From positions 5,022,001 through 5,086,000 of the forward strand of contig JAJQJQ010000004.1 of assembly GCA_028622995.1 (NCBI GenBank): 64,000 nt of DNA. The letters are read 5' to 3'. Shown piece after piece: positions 24,390 to 36,396 of this stretch. Source of the stretch: Panagrolaimus kolymaensis (lineage: Eukaryota; Nematoda; Chromadorea; Rhabditida; Panagrolaimidae). The notes beneath the pieces are model-generated. The model did not search any database. It saw only the letters and a list, made by a program, of their open reading frames with translations, and had not been told where the DNA came from. Every line of letters begins with the position of its first letter. Position 1 is the stretch's first letter. The position numbers were made by a program, and so were the translations under genes.

Positions 24390-26544
24390 TTTTATCTTTA
24401 ACGTGTTTTGACGGTTCTCGCTGTGATTTTAAAGCATGTGGATCATGTGAAGGAGTTGCATGTTTACGAATAATAAGGTAAGCAAGCTTCACAGTGTCAC
24501 ATACAACCAATGTCAGACACTTTTTTTTACACATGAATTACTAATTTTTTATTTTTTTCTCTTCTTTTTTTTCTATTACTTTTTAATACATTTAAGATAG
24601 TTTTTTCTTCATCTCTCTTTTCTCGAAATACTTTTTGTGCTTTCAAAAAAAAAGAGTTTTTTTTTTATCAAAAGCCTCGAAGAAAAAAAATACAATTAGT
24701 CGCTAATACAAAAAATTTTAAAAAATAAGAAAAGCTGGAAAGTTACATATTTTTCAGAGCTTTTTTTTACCAGTCTCCGCCGCCATTGCATTTTCATACT
24801 TCATTAAGAAACAAATTGTTTCCGACAACAGTTTTCTATATATATTTTTCTTTAAAAAAATTAAAAGCCTTTTAGAAAAAATGAAGGTGATTTTTAATGT
24901 TGGAGAGTAAATTAAAAAAAGTTGTTGTTGTTAGAAAAAAATTAAAAGCAGGTGTACTAAGAAGTCGAGGTTCATTAAAGATGCAAAGTTATTAATTTTT
25001 TATTCTTTTTTTTTACTTTTTTTCTTTGGATTCGATAAAAAGATTACAAAATTGAAAAAAGAGAAAATATTAAACTTTGAGCTTAGATATTTTTATTATT
25101 CGCAAAAGTAAACCAAAAATATGGGGTTTTTTAAACACTTTCTTCCTTATCAGGGAAAAATAAATACTTGCTACTGTTTTGCAAAAACTTTTCCGGCATT
25201 TTGACCAATGTGTGTAGCTTCATCAAAAAATTACCTAAAATATATTTGTTGTTATCTCATTCTCTTCTCTTCATTTTTTTAAAAGGTGTCAAAATAAATT
25301 TTTTCTCACACGAATGAATGAGTTAAAAGCAAAAGTTAAGAATTCCAACCACAAAAACACAATAACAACAATGGTGCTTTTCAAAAAAGAAAATGTGAGC
25401 AAAATAAAGCCATAGTTTTGTTGAAAATAAAATAAAAAAATAATTTTTTAACTTTTTATGCCCGAATGCGCGTAAATGTGTGAGTGAATGAAACAACTTG
25501 CTGCTACTTGTTTCCAAAATTTTTATCGAGCAGCAAACTGGTAGAACAAAAAAGGAAGGATAAAAATAAAATACGACGCAGCAGCGAGTGGATCTGATGT
25601 TTGTTAGTTAGTTAGTTACTTGGTGGTTAAAATGGTTTAGTATGCATGCATTAACAACAGGAGGAGAAAGAGAAGTAAATTAAAAATTGGATTTAAGCTC
25701 TCCGTTCGCGAGAGAGAAAAAAGATAGATAGAGGAGAATAGGAAAACAACAAATGGAAGAAAGATTAAAAGTTGAAAAAAAAAGTTTAAGTATATTTTAT
25801 GGAAGAAACAATAGCACAGAGCCCCATCACGAAATCCATAATATGCACAAAATCGAAGCTAAAAGTAACTTTTAATTTACTCATTATTTTATTCTTTTTT
25901 TGAGGCGCCACTTTAGTGCTTTACTAATACCTTTATTTTATTTTTTGAGTTTCATTTTAATTGCTTCTTTTGAAACTTGATCATTAGCATAATTGTTTTA
26001 GAAAATACTATTTTTTTATTTCTTTTATTTTAAAAAAGAGACATAAATGAAACACAAGCACCAAGCGTGAGAAGAAGAAAGGAATATGAGATTTTCAAAA
26101 TAAACTAGTGTGAGAAAAAAATAAATAAAATAAAATAGTTTTAAAATGATGCGCTATTTATTTTTTGGGGATAAAATTCAATGAATTATTTATTATTAAA
26201 AATAACATTTTTTTTATTTAAACAAAAGTTTAATGAAATTAATTTTTTTTAGAACTCTTCCAAGCAGTTCTGATTATTACATTTCCCCTTCTCGATCCTC
26301 CGCTGCAGTGATATCAGATGTGGAAGGTGAAGTGGCGATGACTTGTTTACCAACGGACACCAGAACTTACGACCTCGAACCCGCAGGTTGTCGAACCAAT
26401 CCAATAAGCAATCTTCAAACATGCGTTTGTTATGAAAGAGATTATTGTAATTCCACTTCAAGATTCTTCTCATTTTCATTTCCTGCCTTAATTATTCTTG
26501 TTTCAGCATCCATTTTACAAAAAGTTTTATTATTTTTACGGTGA
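24390..26544 (+). CDS. Ly-6/uPAR-like GPI-anchored protein (partial, 5' exon not found)
   Basis: Two exons, 24390-24477 and 26253-26544, separated by a 1.8 kb intron; their phases match (ATA ATA AG | A ACT). The first encodes LTCFDGSRCDFKACGSCEG, the second runs to AGCRTNPISNLQTCVCYERD then YCNSTS and a hydrophobic tail of about 20 residues ending at the stop. This is the layout of a three-finger (Ly-6/uPAR) domain: paired Cys, a final CxC...DYCN, then a GPI-attachment tail. The signal-peptide exon is missing from my model. Role likely at the cell surface; specific function unknown. Confidence 0.65.
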
Positions 26545-26869
26545 AAATATTTTTTATCATTGAAAAAAGGTCATATCTTGTTTTATTTTTATAGTTTCTT
26601 TTTTAAAAAAAAGGTTTATAAATATTTTAAATTTTAAAATTTGTTTGTTTTCCAAAAAAAATAAAAATAAAATTACGCTCAAATGAATCATTAATTTTGA
26701 AGAAAAAAAATATGTTTTAAAATGCATCATTCTGTTTTTTTTTTTTCACATTGGAACATTGTTTGACTAATGATTTTAAGAAACGCATGACAAAAAAAAA
26801 GTTTTATTAATACATTAGCTTTCTTAGAAAGAAGCTTCTGTATAAAATGGTGAAAAACGGCAAAACGAT
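26545..26869. other. Intergenic, no gene seen
   Basis: AT-rich gap between the Ly-6-like gene and the tRNA. No supported feature. Confidence 0.5.
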
Positions 26870-26942
26870 TGCCCCGGGTGAGGCTCGAACTCACGGCCTT
26901 CAGATTATGAGACTGACGCGCTGCCTACTGCGCCACCGAGGC
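26870..26942 (-). tRNA. tRNA-Met (CAT), elongator type
   Basis: 73 bases, no intron. Acceptor arms GCCTCGG and CCGGGGC pair fully (one G-T pair), with discriminator A at 26870. The D-loop carries GGCAG, the anticodon loop TCTCATAAT has CAT, and the T arm is GTGAGTTCGAGCCTCAC. The sequence is very close to the nematode elongator tRNA-Met I know. A short open frame covering it on the plus strand is a shadow. Confidence 0.97.
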
Positions 26943-27685
26943 GGCGATATGAACATATTTTTTAGTTTTGAAAAGTATGTTGATAGCTGTTCACAAATTA
27001 TGTTACAATTTTTTGATTTTAGTGGCTTAAAACAATGTTTTTGGTTTTATCCCTATTGTTTTTCGGAGAAAAATATAGCAAAACAATGTTTGAAAAGTTG
27101 TTATTTTATGGTGGAAAAAATGGAGAGAAATGTTAAATCTTGAACGCTGCTTCGATGAAAAAAATTTAAAACAAATTTATTTTTTGTTTTACCACAAAAC
27201 CTTCAATAATTACAAATGTCAAAAACTTTGTTTCCATGGTCATTTATTTTTCAAAAAGTTCGATTTTTTAAAATGTTTTTCATCCATTTTTTATGACATC
27301 ATCAAACAGAGAACAAAGAAAAAAATGTCTCTAAAGAAAAGTTTCAAGCAAAAAAAAAACAATAAAACTAAATATATTTATTTGTTAGTCGTTTTGTGAT
27401 TGCGAGGGTGGTTGTTTTGTTAGTTAGTAGCATAGGGAAAATTAAAGTTTGTGGTATTGATTTAATTTTATTATCATCATCATTAACTAGACAATAATAA
27501 TAAAAAAATATTGTTACTTTTTTGAGAGAAATTTGACACACACACATTCGTCAAATTGTGTTTGTCGTCCGTCGTCGCCGTTGTCTTTGATTTTGATACA
27601 TTTTTTGGTTTCAAAGTTTTAATTCTTTCTTCTTCTTTTTTATCAAACTTTTTGATTTTCCTAAAATTTAAAGAACCAAAGAAAA
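26943..27685. other. Intergenic, promoter region of SLC25A10
   Basis: AT-rich; short open frames at 26990-27400 lack splice or domain support. The right end is the promoter and leader of the dicarboxylate carrier gene. Confidence 0.5.
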
Positions 27686-28819
27686 ATGAGTAATTCCAAA
27701 CAGGATCGAATTGGACGATGGTATTTTGGTGGGTTAGCTGCATCAGGAGCTGCATGTTGGTAAATTGTTTTCAAACATTTTAAAAAATTTTATTTTCTAA
27801 CATTACAGCACTCATCCATTGGATCTTTTAAAGGTTCATCTTCAAACTCAACAAACGGGTAAAATTACTCTTCAACAAACAGTGGCAAAAATATTTAAAA
27901 GTGATGGAATCTTTGGTTTTTATAATGGCCTCTCAGCTTCCCTCCTTCGACAATTAACTTATTCAACAACAAGATTTGGAATTTATGAAACTTTAAAAAA
28001 ACAATTTCCATCTGATCAAGTTTTACCATTTTATCAAAAAGCTGCTTTAGCGGGATTTAGTGGAGCCTTTGGAGGATTTGTTGGAACACCAGGAGATTTG
28101 GTGAATGTTCGAATGCAAAACGATATTAAGCTTCCACCCGATCAACGTCGAAATTATAAACATGCGATTGATGGAGTATTTAGAATTATTCGAGAAGAAG
28201 GGTTTACAAAGATTTTTAGTGGTAAGGTAATTTTAAAATTTTTTCGTCGATTAAAAATAACAACTTTGAATTTACAACAATTTGTTAAATAATTGCCTCC
28301 ATTTTCGCTCTCAAAACAAGTCTCTCTGGCACTGAATCTCCAAGGATGGTATTGTTATAAATTAGTGTTACATTTATAGGAGCAACAATGGCCACAACTC
28401 GAGCTATTGTAATGACCATCGGTCAATTATCATTTTATGATCAAATTAAACAAACTATTATTACTTCGGGCTATGGTAAAGATAATCTTTACACTCATTT
28501 CTTTTCATCATTTTGTGCTGCATCCGTTGCAACTATGGTTTGTTTTAATAAATCTAAAATTTAGTAGCAATGATAACCCTTTATTTTTTTATTTTAGTTA
28601 ACTCAACCATTGGATGTAATGAAAACGAGAATGATGAATTCAAATTTTAAAAGTATTGGTGAATGCTTTGTTTATACAGCAAAATTAGGACCCATGGGTT
28701 TTTTCAAAGGTTTTATTCCTGCATGGGTTCGATTAGCTCCACACACAGTTTTAATGTTTATCTTTTTTGAACAATTACGAATGAATTTTGGTTATTTAAA
28801 ACAAAAACAAGAACATTAA
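27686..28819 (+). CDS. SLC25A10: Mitochondrial dicarboxylate carrier
   Basis: Inner-membrane carrier exchanging malate or succinate for phosphate or sulfur anions. Exons 27686-27759, 27809-28221, 28380-28537, 28598-28819; 288 residues, close to the usual 287-290. The three carrier repeats are seen from their signatures: HPLDLLKVHLQTQQ near residue 26, GTPGDLVNVRMQNDIKLP in the second and QPLDVMKTRMMNS in the third. LSASLLRQLTYSTTRFGIYE and LAPHTVLMFIFFEQLR are strongly typical of this member rather than other SLC25 carriers. No sign of damage. Confidence 0.96.
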
Positions 28820-29418
28820 TATAAATAGATTTTTTTAAATAAAATTAATAATTAATATAGTTTTTTCATTTTTGTATACCTTTTTTTAAATGCTACAAAC
28901 TATAATAAAGTTAGGAAGCTTGCGTAGTTTTGTTTTCTCTAAGTATTATTCATAATCGTTGGGTCATCATTGATCCTTTTAGTCTCTTCTCTAGGAAATA
29001 CAATCAAGTAATTCCCAGACTTTGTCATTCTAATAGTCTCCATCTATCACAAAAAGAGTCTCATTAATTATCAGTAATTTGCCTTGCAATTCCCCGTTTT
29101 TAATCCTTTCATACTTTTCAAAGATTCCTAAATGCTTTAAAGCATTTCAAAATCAACAACCACTGATCGCCGCTCTATCAAATAAAAATTCAATGTTTAT
29201 TCACCAAAAAGCGTTTAAAAAAAGATTTTATACAAAATTTATCTTTGCTTTTTGTCCGTGAAAGCAAAAAAAAAAAAAATTTGCATAGAAGCACGGACGC
29301 AGACAATAAAAATTTTGAGGAAGAAAAAGGTTATGATTCTAAAATTTCTTGACAAAGTTCCATTTTTCACAATTTTGTGTTCGACGAAGTTCGTTGCAAA
29401 ACTTTTTATTCATCAAAG
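28820..29418. other. Intergenic, promoter region of cysteine-rich gene A
   Basis: The last 150 bases resemble the region upstream of gene B (near 33100-33223), with AAAGTT and TTTTTATTCA words before the start codon, so the promoter was duplicated with the gene. No RNA or other gene is seen. Confidence 0.5.
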
Positions 29419-32240
29419 ATGGTTTGTGTTTTTTCTAATTTTAAAAAATTGACAATAAAAATTTTAGGATAACATTTTTCCAAGAATACTCTCCTTTGTG
29501 CTTTTATGTCATCTTGTTACTGGTTTCTCGCCTGATCCGAACTTAAAAAGTTGTCTGAATGATTTCTCTAAATCGATTTCCATTGCTTGTAATATTTCTA
29601 TTTAAACATTTCCTTGTCTTAATTTACATTTTTAGATTTTTCTGAAAGCTACTTCAAACAAGTCAATCATAGAGAAGAGGGTTTCGACAACAATAATCAA
29701 CAGGATGATTATGAAGAATTCGAAAAACGTCCATTATCAATTTGTACTTGTCGCTCGAACCATGATCCTGTGTATTTCAACGCTCCTTATTTGAATCCTA
29801 ATAATGAAATTGAAGAAATGTATGCTTATTGTTACGGGGAAGACCATATGCCAGCTGAACTTTTTGATGAAGATGAAATGTTGGATTCTCTTCTCCTGAA
29901 AGAAATTGAATCAATGTCTGTTTCTGTTTTGGATCCATTGCCTGCTAAAGTCGATCTAAATGACAATAAATCGTGTGTTGATTTCAATGGAAACCCAACT
30001 GTAAGTTTTACATTTCATAAGAAATATTTTAGATTTGTTTTCAACTTTTGGAAACACAAAAGATTCTAAAACTTTCTGTTCTTTTATGTACTTGTTTTTT
30101 TAGATGCAAATATTGGGACAAACAGCATGTCTAATCTCTGTCAATGTTTCATCAACAAGCCAAGTCTCTATAAATGATTCATCATCAGTCAAAGATTATT
30201 TATATTCTGGACCTTTACTTGCAAGGGAATTGATAGACTTTGAAAATGATTCTGACGTGTTAGATTATTGTAGTTCTACTTTGAAAAATACTACTGTACG
30301 CCATTTCTTTTCTCATTATTTTCTATGTTTTCTTCATTTCAGATTGAAAGTGAACTTCACGGTGATAGATGTTTTTATAAAAACTCATTTGAAAGTAGTT
30401 CATTGATATGTTGTTGCAACAAATCTCAAAAATTATTTAAACCAAAAGAAAATTTGCTATGCTTTCCTGGATATCTCGGTAATTTTATTTACTTTCAATT
30501 TTTGACGCGATACATTTGAAGCAACAAGCTCGATAAGAAGCATTCTATTGATTTAATTTGCTATCTATCTCTTTTGGAAATCTAACATTTTACTCTAGCT
30601 TTTAATATTAGTTTTAAAGTGAATTTAACCATGTATAATTTTATCTTTCAGAAACAGATAAGAATTCGTCATCTGGAAATATATCAGCTCTTAAATATTT
30701 TACCGATGAATATTCAAATTTCGCCTGCTCTATACATATAAGACCTACTTCGGGTAGAGAGTTGTTTTCCATTGACTATGGAGCCATCAATAATTGTAAC
30801 AACAATGAGAGAGTTTATCTTAAAGATCAAGATAACTTTTGTTCATTTACGCTGTCAATACATACTGTAAAGTCTGTAAGAAAATGTTGTATCGATGGAC
30901 ATTTCTGTAATCAAAAGCTTATTCCAACAACTCACCCAAATTTGAAGTTCAATGTAAGTGAATTTTAAAACAAATCATGTGCATTTAATTATAGTTAATT
31001 TTTAGTGTGCATTCAAGCCTCCACTTTTGGTTTATCTGACTGGAACGTGTGATCTTTTTTATGATATTGCATTGAAAAAAAGACAGCGGATAATTTATGA
31101 AAATTTCAATGGAATAATTGCAGAGAATTCAAGGTATGTATTTAAAAGTTAATTTATAAATTTTAATATGAAAATTCGTCTTTTAGAACATCTGTAAAAG
31201 GGATAAAGGCAAACAATGGTAAATGTTATGATTGCAGTTATGTTTATATAAAAATCACCAGACCCGATTCCAAATCTTGTCCAAATCAAATGGTAGTAGA
31301 TGACAAATACAAAACTTTTCTTCATTGTACATGTTCTGAAGAAGGATGTGATTACTATAAATTTACGAAACGAATTATCCCTGTGGAAACTTTTGTATGT
31401 CAGAGCAGCTTTTCATCTTGGATACCATTTGGACATAATAGTAATGGTAGTGAAGTCTCTGTGGAAGATAATGAAAGAAATGATAGTTGGATTTGTTATG
31501 TTGAAATTAAGACAAAGGGAAGTTTGGATTCAATTATAGCTGGACATGTAAGTATTTTTCTCATAAATAAATGTAACATTTTCTTTTAGCTCCCAATTAA
31601 CATTAATAATACTATATGCTTGGATGGAGATGTTTATGATGGATATACTTGCTGTGTAAATGTTGCTAAACAATTACAAAATGAAACAGATTGTACAATA
31701 GAAAAAATGATTATAGCTCATGGAGATCCTAATCATTCATTTAAAAACTCGTCATCCTTTGCTACACCAGATTCGTATTCTGAAACTAACAAGAATTCTT
31801 CAAGCCTGCGTCATATTGAAAAGCCTGTTCATTGTCAAATTGAAAATATTCCAACGGTTTATGCCAATAATATGGGTTGTCCTGCAAATGATGGATGCTT
31901 TGGAACTCGAAGTTTAATGAAATTTGAAAATGACATAGTAAGCTTTCACTTTTTGTTGCATTTTACGTTTTAACTTTTATAGTTACCATCTGGATGCCTT
32001 GGTGATGCTGAAGATTACATAAATGATAATATTACTTCATCGAGTTCAGCTCTTGCATGTCGAGTCATTTCAAATTTCAATAAATGTTCCGTGGTTTACA
32101 GCGTGGATGGAAAACAAAATGTTGTATGTTGCTGTGAAAGTATTGATGAAAATAATGCTTGCAAAACAAATATGGAGAAAGTGCCAGAAAAAATTGGAAG
32201 AATGGTTTCATCTTTTCGAACACCCAAACCATTATCATAA
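29419..32240 (+). CDS. Large cysteine-rich secreted protein A
   Basis: Member of a four-gene family in this window (also 33224, 54116, 62782). Exons: 29419-29421, 29468-29588, 29636-30000, 30104-30295, 30343-30478, 30652-30953, 31006-31133, 31187-31547, 31590-31937, 31983-32240; 737 residues, all phases agree. The first coding exon is just the ATG. Residues 2-21 form a signal peptide; no membrane segment follows, so the product is likely secreted. Cys-rich segments recur, with endings such as KCCIDGHFCN and VCCCESIDENNAC, and there are many N-glycosylation sites. The CC...CN endings recall nematode ET-module or Ly-6-like extracellular domains, but I cannot assign it firmly. Function unknown. 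Confidence 0.85.
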
Positions 32241-32355
32241 ATAATGCATAACCTTCTTTTGTAATCACAAGAAGCTAGCTATAAATAATTTAATCGTTAA
32301 TAATTTGTTTTGTTTGTTTGTTTATTTATTTAATAAAAACTTTATAAAAACAAAA
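31811..32355 (+). repeat. Near-identical 3' block shared with gene B, copy 1
   Basis: From within the ninth exon through the last intron, last exon and 3' UTR, genes A and B differ at only scattered bases (partner block about 35640-36195). The upstream exons of the same genes have diverged far more. This sharp change suggests gene conversion. Confidence 0.8.
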
Positions 32356-32369
32356 CTGGAGTTTGCTTA

Positions 32370-32630
32370 TGAACATTTCTGCCGAATTTTTACCGCTGTT
32401 TTGGCTCCATTATTAGCAATCCTCTTCCAGATTTAATTTATTGTATTGGGCGATTATCACAGCTTGAAAATTATGAGTAAGTTTATTTAATCTAATACAG
32501 TGTTAAATTTCCACCCTTTTTTACAGTTTTATTGTGCTTCGTTCTCGGCGCAGATTACACTTTATATTGGAAGCCATCTTAAACGAAGGCCTCAACTTAG
32601 TATTCATTTAGGTCATTTAGTTTTCATTGT
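32370..32630 (+). pseudogene. Possible two-exon gene fragment of unknown origin
   Basis: Between genes A and B, one frame reads FLPNFYRCFGSIISNPLP and on to LENYE, meets a GTAAGT donor near 32474, and continues after a TTTTTTACAG acceptor near 32525 as FIVLRSRRRLHFILEAILNE to a stop. The phase across the putative intron is consistent. I do not recognise the protein and see no start codon or further exons, so it may be a remnant. Confidence 0.3.
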
Positions 32631-33223
32631 ATCAAAGCGACAACACCCTGATTATCGCAACAACAAAACAACTTGGAATGTAAATATAAAGTTAATTTAT
32701 CATGCCATACTTTTTGGTACTCAAAATTTTCCTTTTCAATGGGTACATAAATCTCAGTTTAGGTTAAAACTTTTGGCTTTCAAACATGGTTCTGCTTTTT
32801 TATATATCTGTTTCAAAAAATCAAAAAGCATATGTTTTTATTTGAAACTGTTTTTTGTTTTGTTTTTATATTTTAAAATTTCAATAAAAGAGTTTCCAAA
32901 TACGAAAATGCCCTTTATGATTTCAATAGATTGGAAGCGTTAAAAGATATTCAATAAAATTGTAATAAGGAAGTTTACCTCGAAAGTATTGTTGTTGATT
33001 CATCATTCTTAGAAACCCGCCATAATATTTGTTGTTAATGCCAGAGGAACATTCAATACAAGATTTTATTATTGTGTGAAGCGCATCATAAATTTGCATT
33101 AAATCATCAAAAAAAAACGTAAAAAAAGTGATGTCATTCTAAAGCTACTTTTTTTGTCACAAACTTCCCTTTTTTCACATTTTTGTGTTTGCCAAAGTTC
33201 TTTGCAAACCTTTTTATTCAGCA

Positions 33224-36062
33224 ATGATGGTATGTATTTTTTTCCGCATTTTTTAAAATTGACAATAAAAATTTCAGGATAATATTTTTCTGAAAATACT
33301 CTCCTTTGTGCTTTTATGTCATCTTGTGATTGGTTCACCGCCTGATCCAAACTTAAGAATTTGCCTGAAAGATTTCTCTAAATCTCCATGGATTTCAATT
33401 GCTTGTAATATTTCTTTTTAAACATTTTCTTTCCTTAATTTATTCATTTTAGATTTTTCTGAAACACATTTTAAACAATCCAATTATAAAAAAGGGGCTT
33501 TGGATGAGATTGATAAATGTGAGCGTTTTGAAAAAGACTTTGAAAAACTTTCATTATCAATATGTACTTGTCGCTCCAACCAAGATCCTATATATTTCAA
33601 CACTCCTTTATTGAATCGTAATAATGAAATCGAAGAAATGTATGCTTATTGTTACGGGGAAGACCATATGCCAAATCAACTTTATGATGCTGATGAAATA
33701 TTGGATTCTCTTCTCCTTCAACAAATCGAATCTATGTCTGCTTCTGTTTTGGATCCATTGCCTGATGAAGATGACCATGGAGTTTGTTATGATTTCTATG
33801 GAAACCCCACTGTAAGTTTTCATTGCATAAGAAAAATTTAAGCTTTGTTGTTAGCTTTTGGAAATCTGAAGATTATAATACTCGATGTTCTTTTATATAC
33901 TTTTTATTTTTTAGAAGCAAATATTGGGACAACGAACGTGTCTAATCTCTGTCAAAGTTTCATCCACAAATGAAGTCTCTACCAATGTTTCATCATCATT
34001 CAAAGATTATTTTTATTCTGGGCCATTACTTGCAAGTGAATTGATAAACTTTCGTGATAAGGCTGACATTGACGTTGCGCAACATTGCTTTACAACTTTT
34101 AAGGACACGGATTTTGTAAGCTATTACCTTTCTTTCTTATATATTTTTTGTTATTTAGGACGTCGAACTCGATCCAGAATATTGTTTTTACAAACTTTCA
34201 AAAGAATATAGCTCGATGATATGTTGTTTCAAAAATCCACCAGAATCTTTTTGGCCAAACCCGGAGAAATTGCTATGTTTTCATGGAAATTATCGTTAGT
34301 TTCTTTTAAAGGTTGGCTTCCTTCTCCATCGATCCATTTGAAACTAATATGTCAACAAGAAATCTTTCATTTGCCTATGTCTTACTTGGAGAAATATTCT
34401 TTTTTTTAGCATCCAATTAATTACCACGTCTTTTTTCTTAAGTTCATTTTACATATTTTTATTTTTCAGAAGCCAGTCAGCCTTTTTCAAATGGAAGTAT
34501 ACTAGCTTCTGATTATTTTACCGAAAATTATTCAAATAACGCCTGCTCTATAAAAATAAATTCTACAACTTCTTATAATTTTTCCATTTATTATGGCGCC
34601 GTAAATTCATGCAATAAAACTGGTGAAACTTTTCTTGTCAAACCAGAAACCTTTTGTTCAACTAATTTTGTGAGCTATGAGGTTAGTTCTGTAACAAAAT
34701 GTTGTAAAGATGGAAATTTCTGTAATCAAAAGCTTATTCCAACAACTGAACTAAATTCGTTAGTAATTGTAAGTGAATTTGAAACAAATCATTTGTTTAT
34801 GTACAAAGTAATTAATTTTTAGTGTGCGTACAAACCTCCAATTTTGGTTTATCTGACTGGAACGTGTGATCTTTTTTATAATATTTTAACGAGGAAGCGC
34901 CATATTATTTATGAAGGTTTCAATGGAATAATTGCTGAGAATTCAAGGTATGCTTTTTTGACGTGATCTATAAGTTTTAATGTGAAAAAAGCGCTTTTAG
35001 AATAGCTTTAAAAAGAAGAAAAGCAATTAATGGTAAAATTTATGATTGCAGTTATGTTTATATAAAAATCACCAGAAGTGATTACTCATCCCAATCACAA
35101 ACTTGTCAAAATCGAATGGTATATGGCAAATACAAAACTTTTCTTCATTGTACTTGTTCAGCAGGAAATTGTGACTATAAAGTTGAACGTGAAAATCTTC
35201 CTCTGCCAGAATTTTATAAATGTCGTACATTGAATGAGACAAGCTTTAAGCATGGTAGTAATGGAAGTGAACTTCTTCTTGAAAATATAACAAGAAATGA
35301 TAGTTGGATTTGTTATGTTGAAATTAAGACAAATGGAAATTTTGATAAAATTCAAGCTGGACATGTAAGTTAATTTTCTGTTTTAGAATACATAATATAT
35401 ACTTTTTACTTTTTAGATCGATATAAATAATAATTCATACTATCCTAAGTGCTTAGAAAACGCTACATATTTTGCTCGAAATTTTTGTTGTGTAAATGTT
35501 GCTAAAATTCCACAAATGAATACAAGCTGTAGAATAGACAGAATGATTCAAGAGCATGGAGATCCTGAGCATACGAATTTTGACGAAGTTGCTCCACTCC
35601 AACCTCCGGCCAACAAGAATTCTTCAAACCAGCGTCATATTGAAAAGCCTGTTCATTGTCAAATTGAAAATATTCCAACGGTTTATGCCAATAATATGGG
35701 TTGTCCTGCAAATGATGGATGCTTTGGAACTCGAAGTTTGATGAAATCTGAAAATGACATAGTAAGCTTTCATTTTTGTTGCATTTAACATTTTAAATTT
35801 ATAGTTACCATCTGGATGTCTTGGTGATGCAGAAGATTACATAAATGATAATATCACTTCATCAAGTTCAACTCTGGCATGTCGAGTCATTTCAAACTTC
35901 AATAAATGTTCCGTGGTTTACAGCGTGGATGGAAAACAAAATGTTGTATGTTGCTGTGAAAGTATTGATGAAAATAATGCTTGCAAAACACATATGGAGA
36001 AAGTGCCAGAAAAAATTGGAAAAATGGTTTCATCTTTTCGAACACCCAAGCCATTATCATAA
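33224..36062 (+). CDS. Large cysteine-rich secreted protein B
   Basis: Tandem paralogue of gene A with the same ten-exon structure: 33224-33229, 33278-33404, 33453-33811, 33915-34115, 34159-34294, 34470-34768, 34823-34947, 35001-35364, 35417-35761, 35805-36062; 739 residues. The first coding exon is ATG ATG only. A signal peptide follows (ILSFVLLCHLVIG). Cys positions match those of A throughout, including CCKDGNFCN and the C-terminal VCCCESIDENNAC. Divergence from A is high in exons 4-6 and very low from 35640 to the end. Likely secreted; role unknown. The two genes are about 1 kb apart in the same direction. Confidence 0.85.
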
Positions 36063-36195
36063 ATAATACATAACATAAACCTCTTTTGTAATCACTAGAA
36101 GCTAGCTTTAAATAATTTAATCGTTAATAATTTGTTTTGTTTGTATGTTTATTTATTTATTTAATAAAGTTTTTTTAAAACTAAACTGGAGTTTT
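35640..36195 (+). repeat. Near-identical 3' block shared with gene A, copy 2
   Basis: Partner of the block at 31811-32355, covering the end of exon 9, the last intron, the last exon and the 3' UTR including the shared AAGCTAGCT and GTTAATAATTTG words. Confidence 0.8.
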
Positions 36196-36396
36196 CAAAT
36201 TGAGCAAAGAAGAAATAATTGGATCTGCATAATTTTTGAAGGAGCAAAAAGGTGTAATATTCGAAGATTTACCTATTATTACGTACTTATGTATTAATTT
36301 TTTATGTTCTCGTTGATGCATAAAGAAAGGTTAACATACAAATAGTAATTAGTAAATGATATGTTTCAAACAAAGAAAAAACTAAACATCAAAATA
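36063..36396. other. Convergent 3' ends of gene B and the Stum-like gene
   Basis: Holds the 3' UTR of gene B (AATAAA near 36165) and that of the minus-strand Stum-like gene. No other feature. Confidence 0.5.

Noticed and set aside
26847..27143. 98-codon frame overlapping the tRNA
   Set aside because: It reads through tRNA-Met on the opposite strand; the tRNA structure is complete and explains the sequence.
31720..31917. Frames such as 31720-31917 and 35556-35741 that look conserved between genes A and B
   Set aside because: They are out-of-frame readings of nearly identical DNA in the conversion tract; conservation is explained by the real frame.
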